Shown: positions 23,903-33,665 of the stretch, piece by piece
How the letters are laid out: every line of letters starts with the position of its first letter
Numbering within the stretch: the first letter of the stretch is position 1
From: Desertivirga arenae
GTDB lineage: Bacteria > Bacteroidota > Bacteroidia > Sphingobacteriales > Sphingobacteriaceae
Direction: 5' to 3'
Length of the DNA: 64,000 nucleotides
NCBI RefSeq assembly: GCF_017355785.1
Contig: NZ_JAFEWE010000006.1
Location: forward strand, 62,001-126,000
Translations under genes and position numbers: made by a program
The notes under the pieces: generated by a model
The model's input: only the letters and a program-made list of their open reading frames with translations
Database searches by the model: none
What the model was told of the DNA's origin: nothing

Positions 23903-24616
23903 TTATTCAGCTCCCTTTTCAGATATCCTTATAACGGTTAGAACTGCCTTGTATTTACTAAATGCTGGAGCATTTGAATAGATCTCCTGATCTCCCATCA
24001 CCTGCTGCACCTCCGCATCAGCAGCTTCCGTTTGCAATTGAAAAACGCCACCGAAGCATGGTAAATCTCCCTTCAGCTTTCCCTTTCCAAAATCAATAAA
24101 GGTCCCTCCATAGTCCCACCCAAAACCGTAAAGCTTAATTGGTTCTCCCCCATTTAAAGCGACAATTTCTTTTATACCAGTGCCAATACCGATACCATTG
24201 TCGAATTTGTAGGGTGAGTCTTCCTGTGCTATTTCAAAAGTACTGACCGTTTTGAACGGAGGTTTAACTTCTTTCCATATAATAGTGATCTCTTTCGGAG
24301 TACCTTTCCAGACCTTAGTGATCAGACGATCGAAATCTCCCTCGAGAAAAAGGGAATCAGTGCTGACGTTTTCCTTTCCAACTTTTTCTGCGATAGTTTC
24401 CAGATCGTCTCCAAATTCCAGGGGGCCAATTCCCCAGCAAGTAATATGCGAATCGTTTTGATCGTTCACCTCTATCGGGGATTTTGGCCCCGTAGATTTT
24501 TTGTCAGAATTTTTAGGATTCTGATTACAAGAACATAAAAAACCCGTGAAGCAAACAGTCATTAATAGAAGTCTGAATATGGGTATTAAATGGGATGGAA
24601 GGCTTTTTTTGGACAT
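23903..24616 (-). CDS. Unknown lipoprotein, paralogue A
   Basis: 237 residues, SPII signal with Cys about 30 (FLCSC). The mature part contains a GIGPLEFGDDLETIAEKVGK segment, an IIWKEVKPPFKTV strand pair and LPCFGGVF. Each of these has a counterpart in the next lipoprotein gene on the same strand (GIGEVKLSD, VYWKEKQAPFKTI, TPCFTGIL). Two shared cysteines (in ITCWGIG and LPCFGG) could form a disulfide. The family is not recognised. It is transcribed just downstream of paralogue B but separated from it by a terminator. Confidence 0.75.
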   Translation of the reverse strand: MSKKSLPSHLIPIFRLLLMTVCFTGFLCSCNQNPKNSDKKSTGPKSPIEVNDQNDSHITCWGIGPLEFGDDLETIAEKVGKENVSTDSLFLEGDFDRLITKVWKGTPKEITIIWKEVKPPFKTVSTFEIAQEDSPYKFDNGIGIGTGIKEIVALNGGEPIKLYGFGWDYGGTFIDFGKGKLKGDLPCFGGVFQLQTEAADAEVQQVMGDQEIYSNAPAFSKYKAVLTVIRISEKGAE

Positions 24617-24640
24617 TATGAATAAAATTAATTCGTAAAA

Positions 24641-24672
24641 AAAGGGAAGCTTTTCCTACTTAGCTTCCCTTT
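24641..24672 (-). terminator. Terminator of lipoprotein paralogue B
   Basis: AAAGGGAAGC (24641-24650) pairs with GCTTCCCTTT (24663-24672). A T-run follows on the minus strand. It lies 18 bp past the stop. Confidence 0.85.
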
Positions 24673-24689
24673 AAATATTTTTTTTCGAT

Positions 24690-25325
24690 CTATTGTTTGC
24701 GAACCACCCGCATAGAAGCTAGCTCATAATCGATCCGGTTCAACATAGGGTCGTAAGAATTGACCTCTTTTTGCTTGTGGAACTCCTTTAACTCATCTTT
24801 ATGGATCACATGAAGTCTTGTTTGTTCAAGGATACCAGTAAAACAAGGTGTGCTTTTTTCAATATTTCCTGCATTAAAGCCAGTAATTAAGCCTGGTTGA
24901 CTCTGCGTTATATTCAGAAACTTTATAGATATCGATCCGTTCTTTTTAACCATATCTCTAAGTCCCATTCCAACCATTATACTATCCTTAGTCATATATG
25001 GGGATCCGGGAGTTCCAACTTCTATAAAATTAATTGTCTTGAATGGGGCTTGCTTCTCCTTCCAATACACGCTTATCTGCTTAGGATCTGCCTCCCAAAT
25101 GGTGGTAAAAGCACCGTAGATCGTGTTCTCATGCTCTGCGAGTGCACCCTTTCCAAATCTTTCTTCTAAGGTTTGATGCGTATCAGAAAGTTTAACCTCC
25201 CCTATCCCCTCACATGAGACCAGCACTTTTGGATCGATTGTCTTTTTGACCTTTGATTTTGACTTTTTAGCTTCCTGACAGGAAAACAGGGCTATTGTAA
25301 GAAATAATAGAAAGCTCTTCTTCAA
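24690..25325 (-). CDS. Unknown lipoprotein, paralogue B
   Basis: 211 residues, SPII signal with Cys16 (ALFSC), then a Lys-rich linker (KKSKSKVKK). The body matches paralogue A along its length: VSCEGIGEVKLSD, WEADPKQISVYWKE, GTPGSPYM, GMGLRDMV and TPCFTG. It differs in the C-terminal third. The pair looks like an old tandem duplication with divergence. Location at the outer or inner membrane facing the periplasm is inferred. No function is assigned. Confidence 0.75.
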   Translation of the reverse strand: MKKSFLLFLTIALFSCQEAKKSKSKVKKTIDPKVLVSCEGIGEVKLSDTHQTLEERFGKGALAEHENTIYGAFTTIWEADPKQISVYWKEKQAPFKTINFIEVGTPGSPYMTKDSIMVGMGLRDMVKKNGSISIKFLNITQSQPGLITGFNAGNIEKSTPCFTGILEQTRLHVIHKDELKEFHKQKEVNSYDPMLNRIDYELASMRVVRKQ

Positions 25326-25361
25326 TTTGATAAGATTATAAGTACTTTAATTTGTTAAAAA

Positions 25362-25395
25362 AAGGCCAGTTAATTTTAATTTCTTAACTGACCTT
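25362..25395 (-). terminator. Terminator of valS
   Basis: AAGGCCAGTTAA (25362-25373) pairs with TTAACTGACCTT (25384-25395), with one G-T pair, and is followed by a T-run on the minus strand, 8 bp past the valS stop. Confidence 0.85.
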
Positions 25396-25402
25396 ATATT
25401 CT

Positions 25403-28084
25403 TTATGCATTCAACGCAGCTAAGCCCTCTTCTAAAATAGAGATCTTAGCTTCCGCATCTGCCTTCTTTTTACGTTCGTTATCTACTATCTCAGCTTTAG
25501 CATTTTGGACAAATCGCTCATTCGATAGCTTTGCATTAACCGACTTCAAAAACCCGCGCAGATATTCTAATTCTTTTGTGATACGTTCACGTTCTGCTTC
25601 AGCATCTACATTTCCAGCTAACACAACAAAAAACTCATCTCTTCCTGCCATGAATCCTGCTGATCCAGAGATTTTTTCTTCAACAAAAGAGACCTCGCTA
25701 AGATTGGCCAGCTTAGAAATTATCGCCAGATATTCCTGGTAGTTGGTCTCAGAATTAGCTTTTACCGATAAGGGTAAAGCTTCCTTAGGAGAGATCTGCT
25801 TGCTGTTTCTGATGTTCCGTACTTCTGAGATCACTTGCTTCACAATTTCAAAATCCTTTAAAATTGATTCGCTGGTAGCTACTGTTTTAGGGTACTCAGC
25901 TACAATACAGCAATCCTTCTCGCTTCTGCTGCCGAAAACTTCCTCATCATGCCAAAGTTCTTCTGTTAAGAAAGGCATAAAAGGATGTATTAATTTCAAT
26001 ATCTGCTCAAAGAAAGCTTTGGTTGCATCATAAGTTACCCTGTCAATAGGTTGTTGATAAGCAGGTTTAACCATTTCCAGATACCATGAACAGAAGTCAT
26101 CCCAAACTAATTTGTAGCAAGACATTAAGGCCTCTGACAGACGGTATTGAGAGAAGTGACTTTCAATTTCCACAAGAGCTTCGCTGAAGCGATTCGTGAA
26201 CCACTCAATTGCTTTTGAATTTACAGCTTCCAGATCATCATTAACTTCCCAGCCTTTTACCAGACGGAAAGCATTCCAAATCTTGTTGGCAAAATTTCGT
26301 CCTTGCTCACAGTATGACTCGTCGAACATTAGATCATTTCCTGCAGGAGAACACAAGAGCATTCCGACACGAACACCGTCTGCTCCGTATTGCTCGATCA
26401 GATCAATAGGGTCAGGAGAGTTGCCCAGCGATTTGGACATCTTCCTTCCAATCTTATCACGAACTATACCAGTGAGATAAACATTCTTGAAAGGAACCTC
26501 ACCACGGAACTCGTGTCCGGCCATAATCATTCTAGCTACCCAGAAAAACAGGATCTCTGGTGCAGTTACTAAATCATTGGTGGGGTAATAATAATTAAGG
26601 TCGGCATTACCTTCTTTTTCCGGGTGACCGCAAACCGAAGGATCAAATACGGAAATTGGCCATAACCATGAAGAGAACCAGGTATCTACAACATCTTCAT
26701 CCTGCCTGATCGAATTTAATGCCTCAGTTTTGAAATCAGCTTTCTCCTGATCGCTCATTTGCGCACGGTTATCTGCCTTCAATAATTCTTCAACAGCTTC
26801 CTCTTTAGTTTTAGCAACAACTACTTCATGCTGGAAGTACCATGCAGGAATTTGCTGCCCCCACCAAAGCTGCCGGCTGATACACCAGTCTTTTACGTTC
26901 TCCATCCAATGACGGTAGGTATTAATAAACTTTTCGGGGATAAGTTTAATCTCACCTTCCATCACGTAATCAAGAGCAGGCTTAGCCATTTCTCCCATTT
27001 TACAGAACCATTGTAAAGAAAGCTTAGGCTCGATCACCGCATCGGTCCTTTCAGAGAAACCTACCTGAGATTTATATTCTTCGACTTTTTCAAGTTGTCC
27101 TGCTTCTTCCAGCAAACCTGCAATCTTCTTACGGGCCGCAAAGCGATCCTCTCCTACCAGGATCTCTGCTTTAGCATTTAGTGTTCCGTCATCATTCAGG
27201 ATATCGATTACCGGAAGATTGTGTTTTACCCCTAACTCATAGTCATTCAGATCGTGGGCAGGAGTTACTTTTAAACATCCGGTACCGAACTCAACATCTA
27301 CATATTCATCCTCGATAACCGGGATCTCTCTGTTGATTAACGGAACAAGTACTTTCTTACCTTTTAAGTAAGTATAGCGGTCATCATTAGGGTTGATACA
27401 AATAGCTGTATCAGCCATGATGGTTTCAGGACGAGTGGTAGCAATTACAATAAACTTACCTTCTTCGCCTGCAACTTTATATTTAATATAATAAAGCTTT
27501 TGATTAACTTCCTTACGAATAACTTCTTCGTCCGATACAGCAGTCTTACCTTTAGGATCCCAGTTTACCATACGCACACCGCGGTAAACCAAGCCTTTTT
27601 TGTAAAGGTGAATAAAGGTATCAATAACAGCTTCAGAAAGAGCCTCGTCCATAGTGAAGGAGGTGCGGTCCCAGTCGCATGAAGCCCCTAGCTTCTCGAG
27701 CTGCTTTAAGATAATACCACCGTATTTTTCTTTCCATTCCCAGGCATACTTAAGGAATTCATCACGACTAAGATCTTTCTTCTCAATGCCCTTCTCTTTA
27801 AGCATAGCAACCACCTTTGCTTCGGTAGCTATCGAGGCATGATCCGTTCCTGGTACCCAACAAGCATTTTTGCCTAACATACGAGCCCGGCGGATCAGAA
27901 CATCCTGAATGGTATTATTAAGCATGTGGCCCATGTGCAGTACTCCTGTGACGTTTGGAGGAGGTATTACAATTGTATAGGGTTCACGCTCGTCAGGTAC
28001 TGATTTAAAGAATTTCTTCTCCAGCCAGTACTGATACCATTTATCTTCTGTTTCTTTCGGATTATATGTCTTAGAAATGCTCAT
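25403..28084 (-). CDS. valS: Valine--tRNA ligase
   Basis: 893 residues from the ATG at 28084, chosen over an upstream ATG because [20 protein letters not shown] is the family N-terminus and GAGGTAA lies ahead of it. The class I motifs are the HIGH variant HMGH ([14 protein letters not shown]) and KMSKS ([12 protein letters not shown]). The editing domain ([12 protein letters not shown]), anticodon-binding region and a C-terminal coiled coil (~830-890, [18 protein letters not shown]) are present. It charges tRNA-Val. It is transcribed alone with its own promoter and terminator. Confidence 0.98.
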   Translation of the reverse strand: MSISKTYNPKETEDKWYQYWLEKKFFKSVPDEREPYTIVIPPPNVTGVLHMGHMLNNTIQDVLIRRARMLGKNACWVPGTDHASIATEAKVVAMLKEKGIEKKDLSRDEFLKYAWEWKEKYGGIILKQLEKLGASCDWDRTSFTMDEALSEAVIDTFIHLYKKGLVYRGVRMVNWDPKGKTAVSDEEVIRKEVNQKLYYIKYKVAGEEGKFIVIATTRPETIMADTAICINPNDDRYTYLKGKKVLVPLINREIPVIEDEYVDVEFGTGCLKVTPAHDLNDYELGVKHNLPVIDILNDDGTLNAKAEILVGEDRFAARKKIAGLLEEAGQLEKVEEYKSQVGFSERTDAVIEPKLSLQWFCKMGEMAKPALDYVMEGEIKLIPEKFINTYRHWMENVKDWCISRQLWWGQQIPAWYFQHEVVVAKTKEEAVEELLKADNRAQMSDQEKADFKTEALNSIRQDEDVVDTWFSSWLWPISVFDPSVCGHPEKEGNADLNYYYPTNDLVTAPEILFFWVARMIMAGHEFRGEVPFKNVYLTGIVRDKIGRKMSKSLGNSPDPIDLIEQYGADGVRVGMLLCSPAGNDLMFDESYCEQGRNFANKIWNAFRLVKGWEVNDDLEAVNSKAIEWFTNRFSEALVEIESHFSQYRLSEALMSCYKLVWDDFCSWYLEMVKPAYQQPIDRVTYDATKAFFEQILKLIHPFMPFLTEELWHDEEVFGSRSEKDCCIVAEYPKTVATSESILKDFEIVKQVISEVRNIRNSKQISPKEALPLSVKANSETNYQEYLAIISKLANLSEVSFVEEKISGSAGFMAGRDEFFVVLAGNVDAEAERERITKELEYLRGFLKSVNAKLSNERFVQNAKAEIVDNERKKKADAEAKISILEEGLAALNA

Positions 28085-28111
28085 ATGAATTACCTCGCCT
28101 TTTTGGGCTTG

Positions 28112-28119
28112 CAAAAATA
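28112..28119 (-). promoter_or_regulatory. Probable -7 box of valS
   Basis: TATTTTTG on the minus strand, about 27 bp before the valS ATG, matches TAnnTTTG. A TTTC sequence lies 19 bp further upstream. Confidence 0.5.
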
Positions 28120-28372
28120 GTAAACTCCGGGTGCACGCGAAAGGTAAATATTCAGGAGGCTAAATTATGTTGAGAAGAAACTCTGACGGAAGGAAAATTA
28201 ATTCACCGATGTTAATAAAAAAGCAACGGTGAATTATAATAATTTAAAAAATATCCAGTTTTTAGAGTCAGATAGTATTAATAACGTGAAAGACAGGCTG
28301 ACGATGAAAATTACTAGTATCTTATTGAACTACCTAATGGTTAACAAGGTGATCCGCTGGTTCAACCGCTGA

Positions 28373-28786
28373 TCAAAGGAAGCTTTCTATAGCTAGTCTG
28401 TAGCTGTCGAGACCGAACCCCGTAATAACCCCTTTGCAGTTTCTTGCCATCATCGATTTGTGCCGAAACTCTTCGCGGGAATAAACATTGGAGATATGGA
28501 CTTCAATAACGGGTGTTTTAACAGCAGCTATAGCATCCGCAATTGCCAGTGAAGTATGAGTATAAGCGCCTGCGTTGAAAATAATTCCATCATAACTAAA
28601 GCCGATTTCATGTATCTTATTAATTAGTTCCCCTTCAATATTACTTTGGTAATATTCCAGTTCGAGCGCAGGGTATTTGGCCTTCAACTCATTAAAATAA
28701 GAATCGAAGCCTCTCTCTCCATAAATAGACTTTTCTCTGGTGCCAAGCAGGTTCAAATTAGGCCCGTTTAGAATTTGTATCTTCAT
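28373..28786 (-). CDS. aroQ: Type II 3-dehydroquinate dehydratase
   Basis: 137 residues, slightly shorter than most AroQ proteins. The N-terminus MKIQILNGPNLNLLGTRE is diagnostic, Tyr22 (in SIYG) is the expected active-site tyrosine, and later motifs NAGAYTHTS, EVHISN and GFGLDSY are all present. It dehydrates 3-dehydroquinate in the shikimate pathway. It is divergent from xerD, a neighbour pairing I recall from other Bacteroidota. A TAnnTTTG box ends 4 bp before the ATG. Confidence 0.96.
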   Translation of the reverse strand: MKIQILNGPNLNLLGTREKSIYGERGFDSYFNELKAKYPALELEYYQSNIEGELINKIHEIGFSYDGIIFNAGAYTHTSLAIADAIAAVKTPVIEVHISNVYSREEFRHKSMMARNCKGVITGFGLDSYRLAIESFL

Positions 28787-28790
28787 GCTT

Positions 28791-28798
28791 CAAACTTA
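28791..28798 (-). promoter_or_regulatory. Possible -7 box of aroQ
   Basis: TAAGTTTG on the minus strand ends four bases before the ATG, which would give a leaderless message. No clear -33 element is seen. Confidence 0.4.
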
Positions 28799-28985
28799 AG
28801 AAATTTTAAAAAACCTCTGTAGTACGATTGTAACTGACTTCTAACTGAGCTCATTTTCCTAATTTCAGCGTGGTTGTATTTCCCAATTTATCAGAATATG
28901 CAGAAGCACTAAATAACGCAGAGAAATGCTGGATTAGGGTAAAAGAAAATTCTGAGATTAACAGGCTTTTTAATTTCTTTGCGGG

Positions 28986-29882
28986 ATGGATTGGAGAAGT
29001 ACGAAAAAAGGGTTTGAGAACTATTTGAAGCTTGAACGTTCTTTATCTGCAAACAGTGTGGAAGCTTATATGAGAGATGTTGATAAGCTGCATCAGTTTG
29101 CCGACAGCACCAGTGGAAAGGCTCCAAACGAAATAACCAGTGAGGATATACAGCTTTTTCTTGGCTGGATAAATGAACTGGGAATGCTCCCTCCTTCTCA
29201 AGCCAGGGTACTTTCCGGACTTAAAGGCTTTTACAAATACCTAATCATTGAAAATCTTAGCAAAATCGATCCTACAGCGCTGATTGAAAGTCCCCGCCTT
29301 ACACGGAAGTTGCCAGATACACTAAGTATTGACGATATCAACAAGCTAATTGCTGCCATTGATCTTTCTACCCCTGAGGGTATGCGGAATAAAGCCATGT
29401 TGGAAGTTCTGTATGGATGCGGGTTACGGGTGTCAGAGCTTACTGATCTTAAAATATCCAATCTTTACCTGGATATAGAATTTATCAAGGTTATGGGGAA
29501 AGGAAATAAAGAACGTCTAGTACCTATAGGAAGTGAAGCTATTAAGCTTTTGAGGATTTATCTCACTGAGATACGGGTTCATTTGAAGATCAAACCCAAT
29601 CATCAGGACTTTGTGTTTCTTAACCGGAGAGGTGCGCCGCTTAGCCGCGTAATGGTATTCTTAATAATTAAACAGCTGGCAGAGAAAATAGGCTTAAATA
29701 AAAACATAAGTCCCCATACCTTCAGGCACTCTTTTGCTACTCATCTGATTGAAGGTGGAGCAGACCTGAGAGCAGTGCAGGAAATGCTTGGACATGAAAG
29801 CATTACCACGACGGAGATATATACGCATTTGGATACTGATTACCTTCGACAAACTATCATTCAATATCACCCAAGAAGCTGA
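28986..29882 (+). CDS. xerD: Tyrosine recombinase XerD
   Basis: 298 residues. The N-terminal SAM-like core-binding domain is 1-105. The catalytic set is complete: Arg148 (GCGLRVSELT), Lys172 (GKGNKERLVP), His244 and Arg247 (HTFRHSFATH), His270 (LGHESITTT) and nucleophile Tyr279. Length and motif spacing are those of chromosomal XerC/XerD, which resolve chromosome dimers at dif. No integrase-specific extension, attachment repeat or mobile context is present, so this is the housekeeping recombinase. XerC versus XerD identity is by overall look. Confidence 0.92.
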   Translation: MDWRSTKKGFENYLKLERSLSANSVEAYMRDVDKLHQFADSTSGKAPNEITSEDIQLFLGWINELGMLPPSQARVLSGLKGFYKYLIIENLSKIDPTALIESPRLTRKLPDTLSIDDINKLIAAIDLSTPEGMRNKAMLEVLYGCGLRVSELTDLKISNLYLDIEFIKVMGKGNKERLVPIGSEAIKLLRIYLTEIRVHLKIKPNHQDFVFLNRRGAPLSRVMVFLIIKQLAEKIGLNKNISPHTFRHSFATHLIEGGADLRAVQEMLGHESITTTEIYTHLDTDYLRQTIIQYHPRS

Positions 29883-30077
29883 TCAAACGATCTGCTTATG
29901 AGGCGGACGAAAACCTGATCCGCTAATTATTGTGTAGAACATCCAGAGGCTTATTACAGGGGAAAAATAAAGCATGCCCAACTGTAGCGCATGGGAAATA
30001 TTAATTTCCAAAACAATAAGAAATACAATGATATATAGATTTACCACAGTAGTTGCAAATGCAGGTTTACGTAACAT
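29883..30077 (-). CDS. Small membrane protein, 64 aa
   Basis: 64 residues with two predicted membrane helices (~8-27 and ~34-51) separated by HALQLGMLYFSP, and a basic C-terminal tail. No family name is recognised. The stop codon directly abuts the xerD stop (convergent, 0 bp gap). The hydrophobic pattern and a positive N-terminus (MLRKP) make it credible as a real inner-membrane protein. Confidence 0.5.
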   Translation of the reverse strand: MLRKPAFATTVVNLYIIVFLIVLEINISHALQLGMLYFSPVISLWMFYTIISGSGFRPPHKQIV

Positions 30078-30320
30078 ATGTAGGCTTTGCGTTAAATACT
30101 CCTAATTTATGCAAGAATTGTTCCATTACCTCTTTAATAATAACTTTTAGTTAATTTTTAACGTATCCGATAGTTTTTTATGGAATCACTTACCAGGTGC
30201 GGCGAAAGCTAAATTTTTAATACTTGGAAAGGTGCTTACTTCCTTCCTCAAACCATCTCAAATTAATAATTCCACAACTATTTGCACACTTTATTGTTTA
30301 AAGGGTCTAAAGTTCATTTC

Positions 30321-31343
30321 ATGATTCTACCCATTACCCAAGTTAAAAAGATTGCAATTTTCCGGGCACTTCAATTAGGTGACCTTCTCTGCTCTATTCC
30401 CGCTATAAGGGCTCTGAGAAGTGCTTATCCTGATGCGGAAATTTCACTGATCGGTTTACCCTGGGCGAAAAGTCTTCTGGTTCGTTTTCCTGATTATCTG
30501 GACCGATTTATTGACTTTCCTGGTTATCCCGGTTTACCTGAAAGAGAATTTTCTCCTGCCGGTTTTGCAAAATTTCTGTCTGGGATGGTTGAAGAAAATT
30601 TCGACCTGGTTCTGCAAATGCAGGGAAACGGCAATTTGGTGAATCCTATGGTAGAATTATTTGGGCCCAAAACGGTTGCCGGTTTTTTTAAAGAAGGGGT
30701 TTATGTTCCGGAAGGTGGTTATTTTATTCCATACCCGGAGAATCTTCACGAAATAGACAGACATATAGCTCTAATAAGTTCTCTTGGAATTGACGACCAG
30801 GGCAGGGACTTGGAGTTTCCCCTTTATGAGCAGGATTACGATGATTTAAGAAAAGCTGAACTTCCTATAGAAAAAGGTAAATATGTCTGTATACACCCCG
30901 GATCGCGGGAGACTGCCCGACAGTGGCCTGCCGAATATTTTGCCGCCCTCGGTGATCTGGCAGCAGACCAGGGACTTACTCCGGTAATTACCGGAACCAG
31001 CGACGAGTTAAACATTGTCGCTGATGTGGTTTCAAGAATGAAGTCAGAAGCAGTAATTGCTGCGGGTAAAACAAGTTTGGGAGCAGTAGCAGTTTTGATA
31101 AAGCAAGCACATAGCCTGGTATCAAACTGTACAGGCGTAGCTCATATTGCTGCTGCCTTAAAGGTACCCAGCATTGTAATTAGCCTTAATACAGATCCGA
31201 AACGCTGGGAGCCATTAAATAAGGACCTGCACAAAACTATTGAATGGATCTATAATCCAGATCTCCAGTTGATTTACAGTGAAAGCAAAAACTTATTTCA
31301 GCAAAAACTGAGCCCGTTAAATCAAACAGAAATTTTAAACTAG
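30321..31343 (+). CDS. Glycosyltransferase family 9 (heptosyltransferase-like)
   Basis: 340 residues from the ATG at 30321 (MILPITQVKKIAIFRALQLGD); an earlier in-frame ATG at 30282 would add an unneeded extension. The GT9 pattern is clear: the N-terminal FRALQLGDLLCSIPAIRALR helix-loop (shown in part only), then CIHPGSRETARQWPAEYFAAL in the donor-binding half, then SNCTGVAHIAAAL. GT9 enzymes add heptose or another sugar to LPS-type glycans in the cytoplasm. The donor is unknown here. The next gene, an outer-membrane-type lipoprotein, follows by 28 bp. Confidence 0.92.
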   Translation: MILPITQVKKIAIFRALQLGDLLCSIPAIRALRSAYPDAEISLIGLPWAKSLLVRFPDYLDRFIDFPGYPGLPEREFSPAGFAKFLSGMVEENFDLVLQMQGNGNLVNPMVELFGPKTVAGFFKEGVYVPEGGYFIPYPENLHEIDRHIALISSLGIDDQGRDLEFPLYEQDYDDLRKAELPIEKGKYVCIHPGSRETARQWPAEYFAALGDLAADQGLTPVITGTSDELNIVADVVSRMKSEAVIAAGKTSLGAVAVLIKQAHSLVSNCTGVAHIAAALKVPSIVISLNTDPKRWEPLNKDLHKTIEWIYNPDLQLIYSESKNLFQQKLSPLNQTEILN

Positions 31344-31371
31344 AAATACTTCCGTAGTAAAAGCTATCCTG

Positions 31372-32115
31372 ATGAGAAAACGTTTTCCTTTTATTCTTAT
31401 ACTTCCTGCACTTTTTCTTGCATCCTGTTCTTCTCTTTATATGCCAAACGTTCCCAATGCACCGCTGTTTACCGAAAGTGGCGAACTGCATGCAAGCGGG
31501 CATGTTTCTCTACGTGGAAACATTAGTTTCAACACAGCTTATGCTTTTACCGACAATTTTGCTCTAATGATCAATGGCTCTGCTATTAGTCAGGATAAGG
31601 AGAAAAAGGATTTTTCACAAAAAATGGTTGAAGCCGGAGCTGGTTATTTTACCACATTTGGCAAAGAGAATAACAGGGTTTTTGAAATTTACGGTGGTAT
31701 GGGGACAGGCAACAGCAGGCGGGTACTTAGTGATCTTACTTATGACGGAGCGATACCTTACGAAAGTCAGGATATTACTTTTGACAAGTTCTTTGTTCAG
31801 GTAAATTACAGCTCTACCAGAAAAAGAAAATTGAATCTTTTTGGTGAGAAATTTCCCTTGAATTACGGAACCGCATTAAGGATGAGCTATGTAACAATGG
31901 ATAAAGTGAAGATGACAGGAGTAACCCCACTTAAGGAGGACAACATATTCCTTGAACCGATCTTCTTCACACGCATGCGACTGAATGAGAACTTTCAATT
32001 ACAGTATACAACAGGGAGCAACTTCGGCTTGAAGAACAGAAAGTATCTTACTGCGGGCAACTCTGTTTTTACGATAGGTGCTGTGTATAATTTAGGCGGA
32101 AGAAAGTTGAAGTAA
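31372..32115 (+). CDS. Lipoprotein with predicted beta-barrel-like body
   Basis: 247 residues. The SPII signal ends in FLASC (Cys19). The mature part has alternating amphipathic strands (HASGHVSLRGNISFNTAYAF, FALMINGSAI, FEIYGGMGTG, LQYTTGSNFGL), ending with TIGAVYNLGG. This suggests a small beta-barrel or a beta-rich outer-membrane protein. No family name is recognised. It follows the GT9 gene by 28 bp, so both may serve cell-envelope biogenesis. The neighbouring dioxygenase gene is convergent with a 4-bp gap. Confidence 0.75.
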   Translation: MRKRFPFILILPALFLASCSSLYMPNVPNAPLFTESGELHASGHVSLRGNISFNTAYAFTDNFALMINGSAISQDKEKKDFSQKMVEAGAGYFTTFGKENNRVFEIYGGMGTGNSRRVLSDLTYDGAIPYESQDITFDKFFVQVNYSSTRKRKLNLFGEKFPLNYGTALRMSYVTMDKVKMTGVTPLKEDNIFLEPIFFTRMRLNENFQLQYTTGSNFGLKNRKYLTAGNSVFTIGAVYNLGGRKLK

Positions 32116-32119
32116 AAGC

Positions 32120-32947
32120 TTAACCAATTTTTACAGAAGTCATGGTAAGGGAGCCTCCAACTGCCTTATCATTAAAAAAAGAAATTTCGTCCCGGTTACC
32201 CTGCAGTCCCAATGTATACAATAAAGGCAGGTAATGCTCGGGTGTTGGAATCGATAGCATGGCCTCTCTCCCTAAGCGCGAGTAGTTGATTAATGCCTCA
32301 TGCTCCTTGTTTGTTATTAATGACTTGAACTGCTCGTTCATTGTATAGGCCCAGTCATACCCTCCTCCATTGATCATTTCCCATGAAATCATGCGGAGAT
32401 TATGTACCATATTTCCACTTCCAATTATCAAAACACCTTTTTTCCGAAGGGTGGATAAGTCTTTACTTAACTCATAATGATAAGAGGGATCCCTGGTATA
32501 ATCAATACTAAGTTGAAGCACCGGAATGTTTGCCTGAGGATACATGTGCCTTATAATTGTCCAGGTACCATGATCCAAGCCCCAATCATGATCAAGCTCT
32601 ACAATAGTGGTACTAACTAAAGAAGCAGTTTCAGTTGCAAGCTCAGGACAACCGGGAGCCGGATAATGAACATCAAACAAAGCCTTAGGAAAGCCACCGA
32701 AATCATGAATGGTGGCAGGATAATCCATTGCAGTAATTTTCGTTCCCCGTGTATACCAATGTGCCGAAATAACCAGGACTGCCTTTGGAACTGGTATTTC
32801 CTGCGCCATTTTCTTCCAACGCTGACTGAACTCATTATCTTCAATGCCATTCATGGGAGAACCATGTCCAATAAACAACACCGGCATTTGTTGATCCTGT
32901 TCCCCTAAGCCCTCTGTAAATTTCCTGAATGCGTTTAATGTTGTCAT
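32120..32947 (-). CDS. LigB-type extradiol dioxygenase (YgiD-like)
   Basis: 275 residues. The metal-site motifs of the class III extradiol family are present: FIGHGSPMNGIE, ISAHWYTRGT, the TIHDFGGFP loop and SGNMVHNL. This is the pattern of the 4,5-DOPA dioxygenase extradiol/YgiD group, which opens catechol rings with Fe(II) or Zn. E. coli YgiD acts on DOPA, but the bacterial physiological substrate is unclear. It lies just downstream of yceI on the same strand (37 bp) and may be cotranscribed. Confidence 0.93.
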   Translation of the reverse strand: MTTLNAFRKFTEGLGEQDQQMPVLFIGHGSPMNGIEDNEFSQRWKKMAQEIPVPKAVLVISAHWYTRGTKITAMDYPATIHDFGGFPKALFDVHYPAPGCPELATETASLVSTTIVELDHDWGLDHGTWTIIRHMYPQANIPVLQLSIDYTRDPSYHYELSKDLSTLRKKGVLIIGSGNMVHNLRMISWEMINGGGYDWAYTMNEQFKSLITNKEHEALINYSRLGREAMLSIPTPEHYLPLLYTLGLQGNRDEISFFNDKAVGGSLTMTSVKIG

Positions 32948-32984
32948 GGTTCTCTTCTTGAATGTGATCTATGCTTACCTCTAA

Positions 32985-33569
32985 TTATTTCTGCTGAGCG
33001 AACTCCAATTTAAGATCAATTGTAATATCCTTACCTACAGTTGCGCCTCCAGCTTCAGTTAAGTTGTTCCACTTCAATCCGTAGTCAAAACGGTTAATCA
33101 CTGTTGAGGCTTTAAAACCGGCTTTCGTATTCCCATATCCATCCTTTGCAGTTCCTCCGTAGGTTACGGTGAATTTTGCCGGCTTTGTAACTCCATGCAG
33201 ATTAAGATTTCCAACCAATAAGTACTTATTTCCTGATACCTTCTTGAAGGAAGTACTTTTAAATGTCATGTCAGGATATTTTTCAGCATCAAAAAAATCG
33301 GGACTTTTCAAATGCTTGTCACGCATTTCATTATCGGTATTGATACTGTTTACATCAACACTAAAACTAATTTCCGCATTGCTGAAATTAGGGGTCTTCG
33401 ATACAATGTTACCATCAAATTTTTTGAACTGACCATCAACTTCCGAAATTACCAGGTGCTCTACTGAAAACTTTACTGACGAATGCACAGGGTCAACTCC
33501 CCATTTAGATTGTGCAAAAAGCGCTGTATTTACTATTAATGCCGCAGCTAATAAGAATGTCTTTTTCAT
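32985..33569 (-). CDS. YceI family exported protein
   Basis: 194 residues from the ATG at 33569, which opens a Sec signal (MKKTFLLAAALIVNTALFAQ). The mature part is the YceI lipocalin-like barrel: WGVDPVHSSVKFSVEHLVISEV, DKHLKSPDFFDAEKYPDMTF, LHGVTKPAKFTV and the C-terminal DITIDLKLEF. YceI proteins bind polyisoprenoid chains in the periplasm. A TAnnTTTG box lies 28 bp upstream. It precedes the dioxygenase gene on the same strand. Confidence 0.94.
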   Translation of the reverse strand: MKKTFLLAAALIVNTALFAQSKWGVDPVHSSVKFSVEHLVISEVDGQFKKFDGNIVSKTPNFSNAEISFSVDVNSINTDNEMRDKHLKSPDFFDAEKYPDMTFKSTSFKKVSGNKYLLVGNLNLHGVTKPAKFTVTYGGTAKDGYGNTKAGFKASTVINRFDYGLKWNNLTEAGGATVGKDITIDLKLEFAQQK

Positions 33570-33596
33570 TATATAATCTTCTGTTTTTGAATAAGA

Positions 33597-33604
33597 CAAA
33601 GTTA
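33597..33604 (-). promoter_or_regulatory. Probable -7 box of yceI
   Basis: TAACTTTG on the minus strand fits TAnnTTTG, 28 bp before the ATG. The -33 element is not clear. Confidence 0.4.
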
Positions 33605-33665
33605 TACTTGAACGCTTTAACGGTGATTGATGTGTGTTAAGAAGTGTTCTTAACATAGATCAAGA

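Noticed and set aside
28304-28372. 22-aa plus-strand frame abutting the aroQ stop
   Set aside because: It is too short, with no ribosome site or terminator; its basic-hydrophobic composition is not enough support.
28986-29882. xerD as the integrase of a mobile element
   Set aside because: No direct repeats, cargo genes or tRNA target are near; the aroQ-xerD divergent pair and motif spacing fit the housekeeping recombinase.
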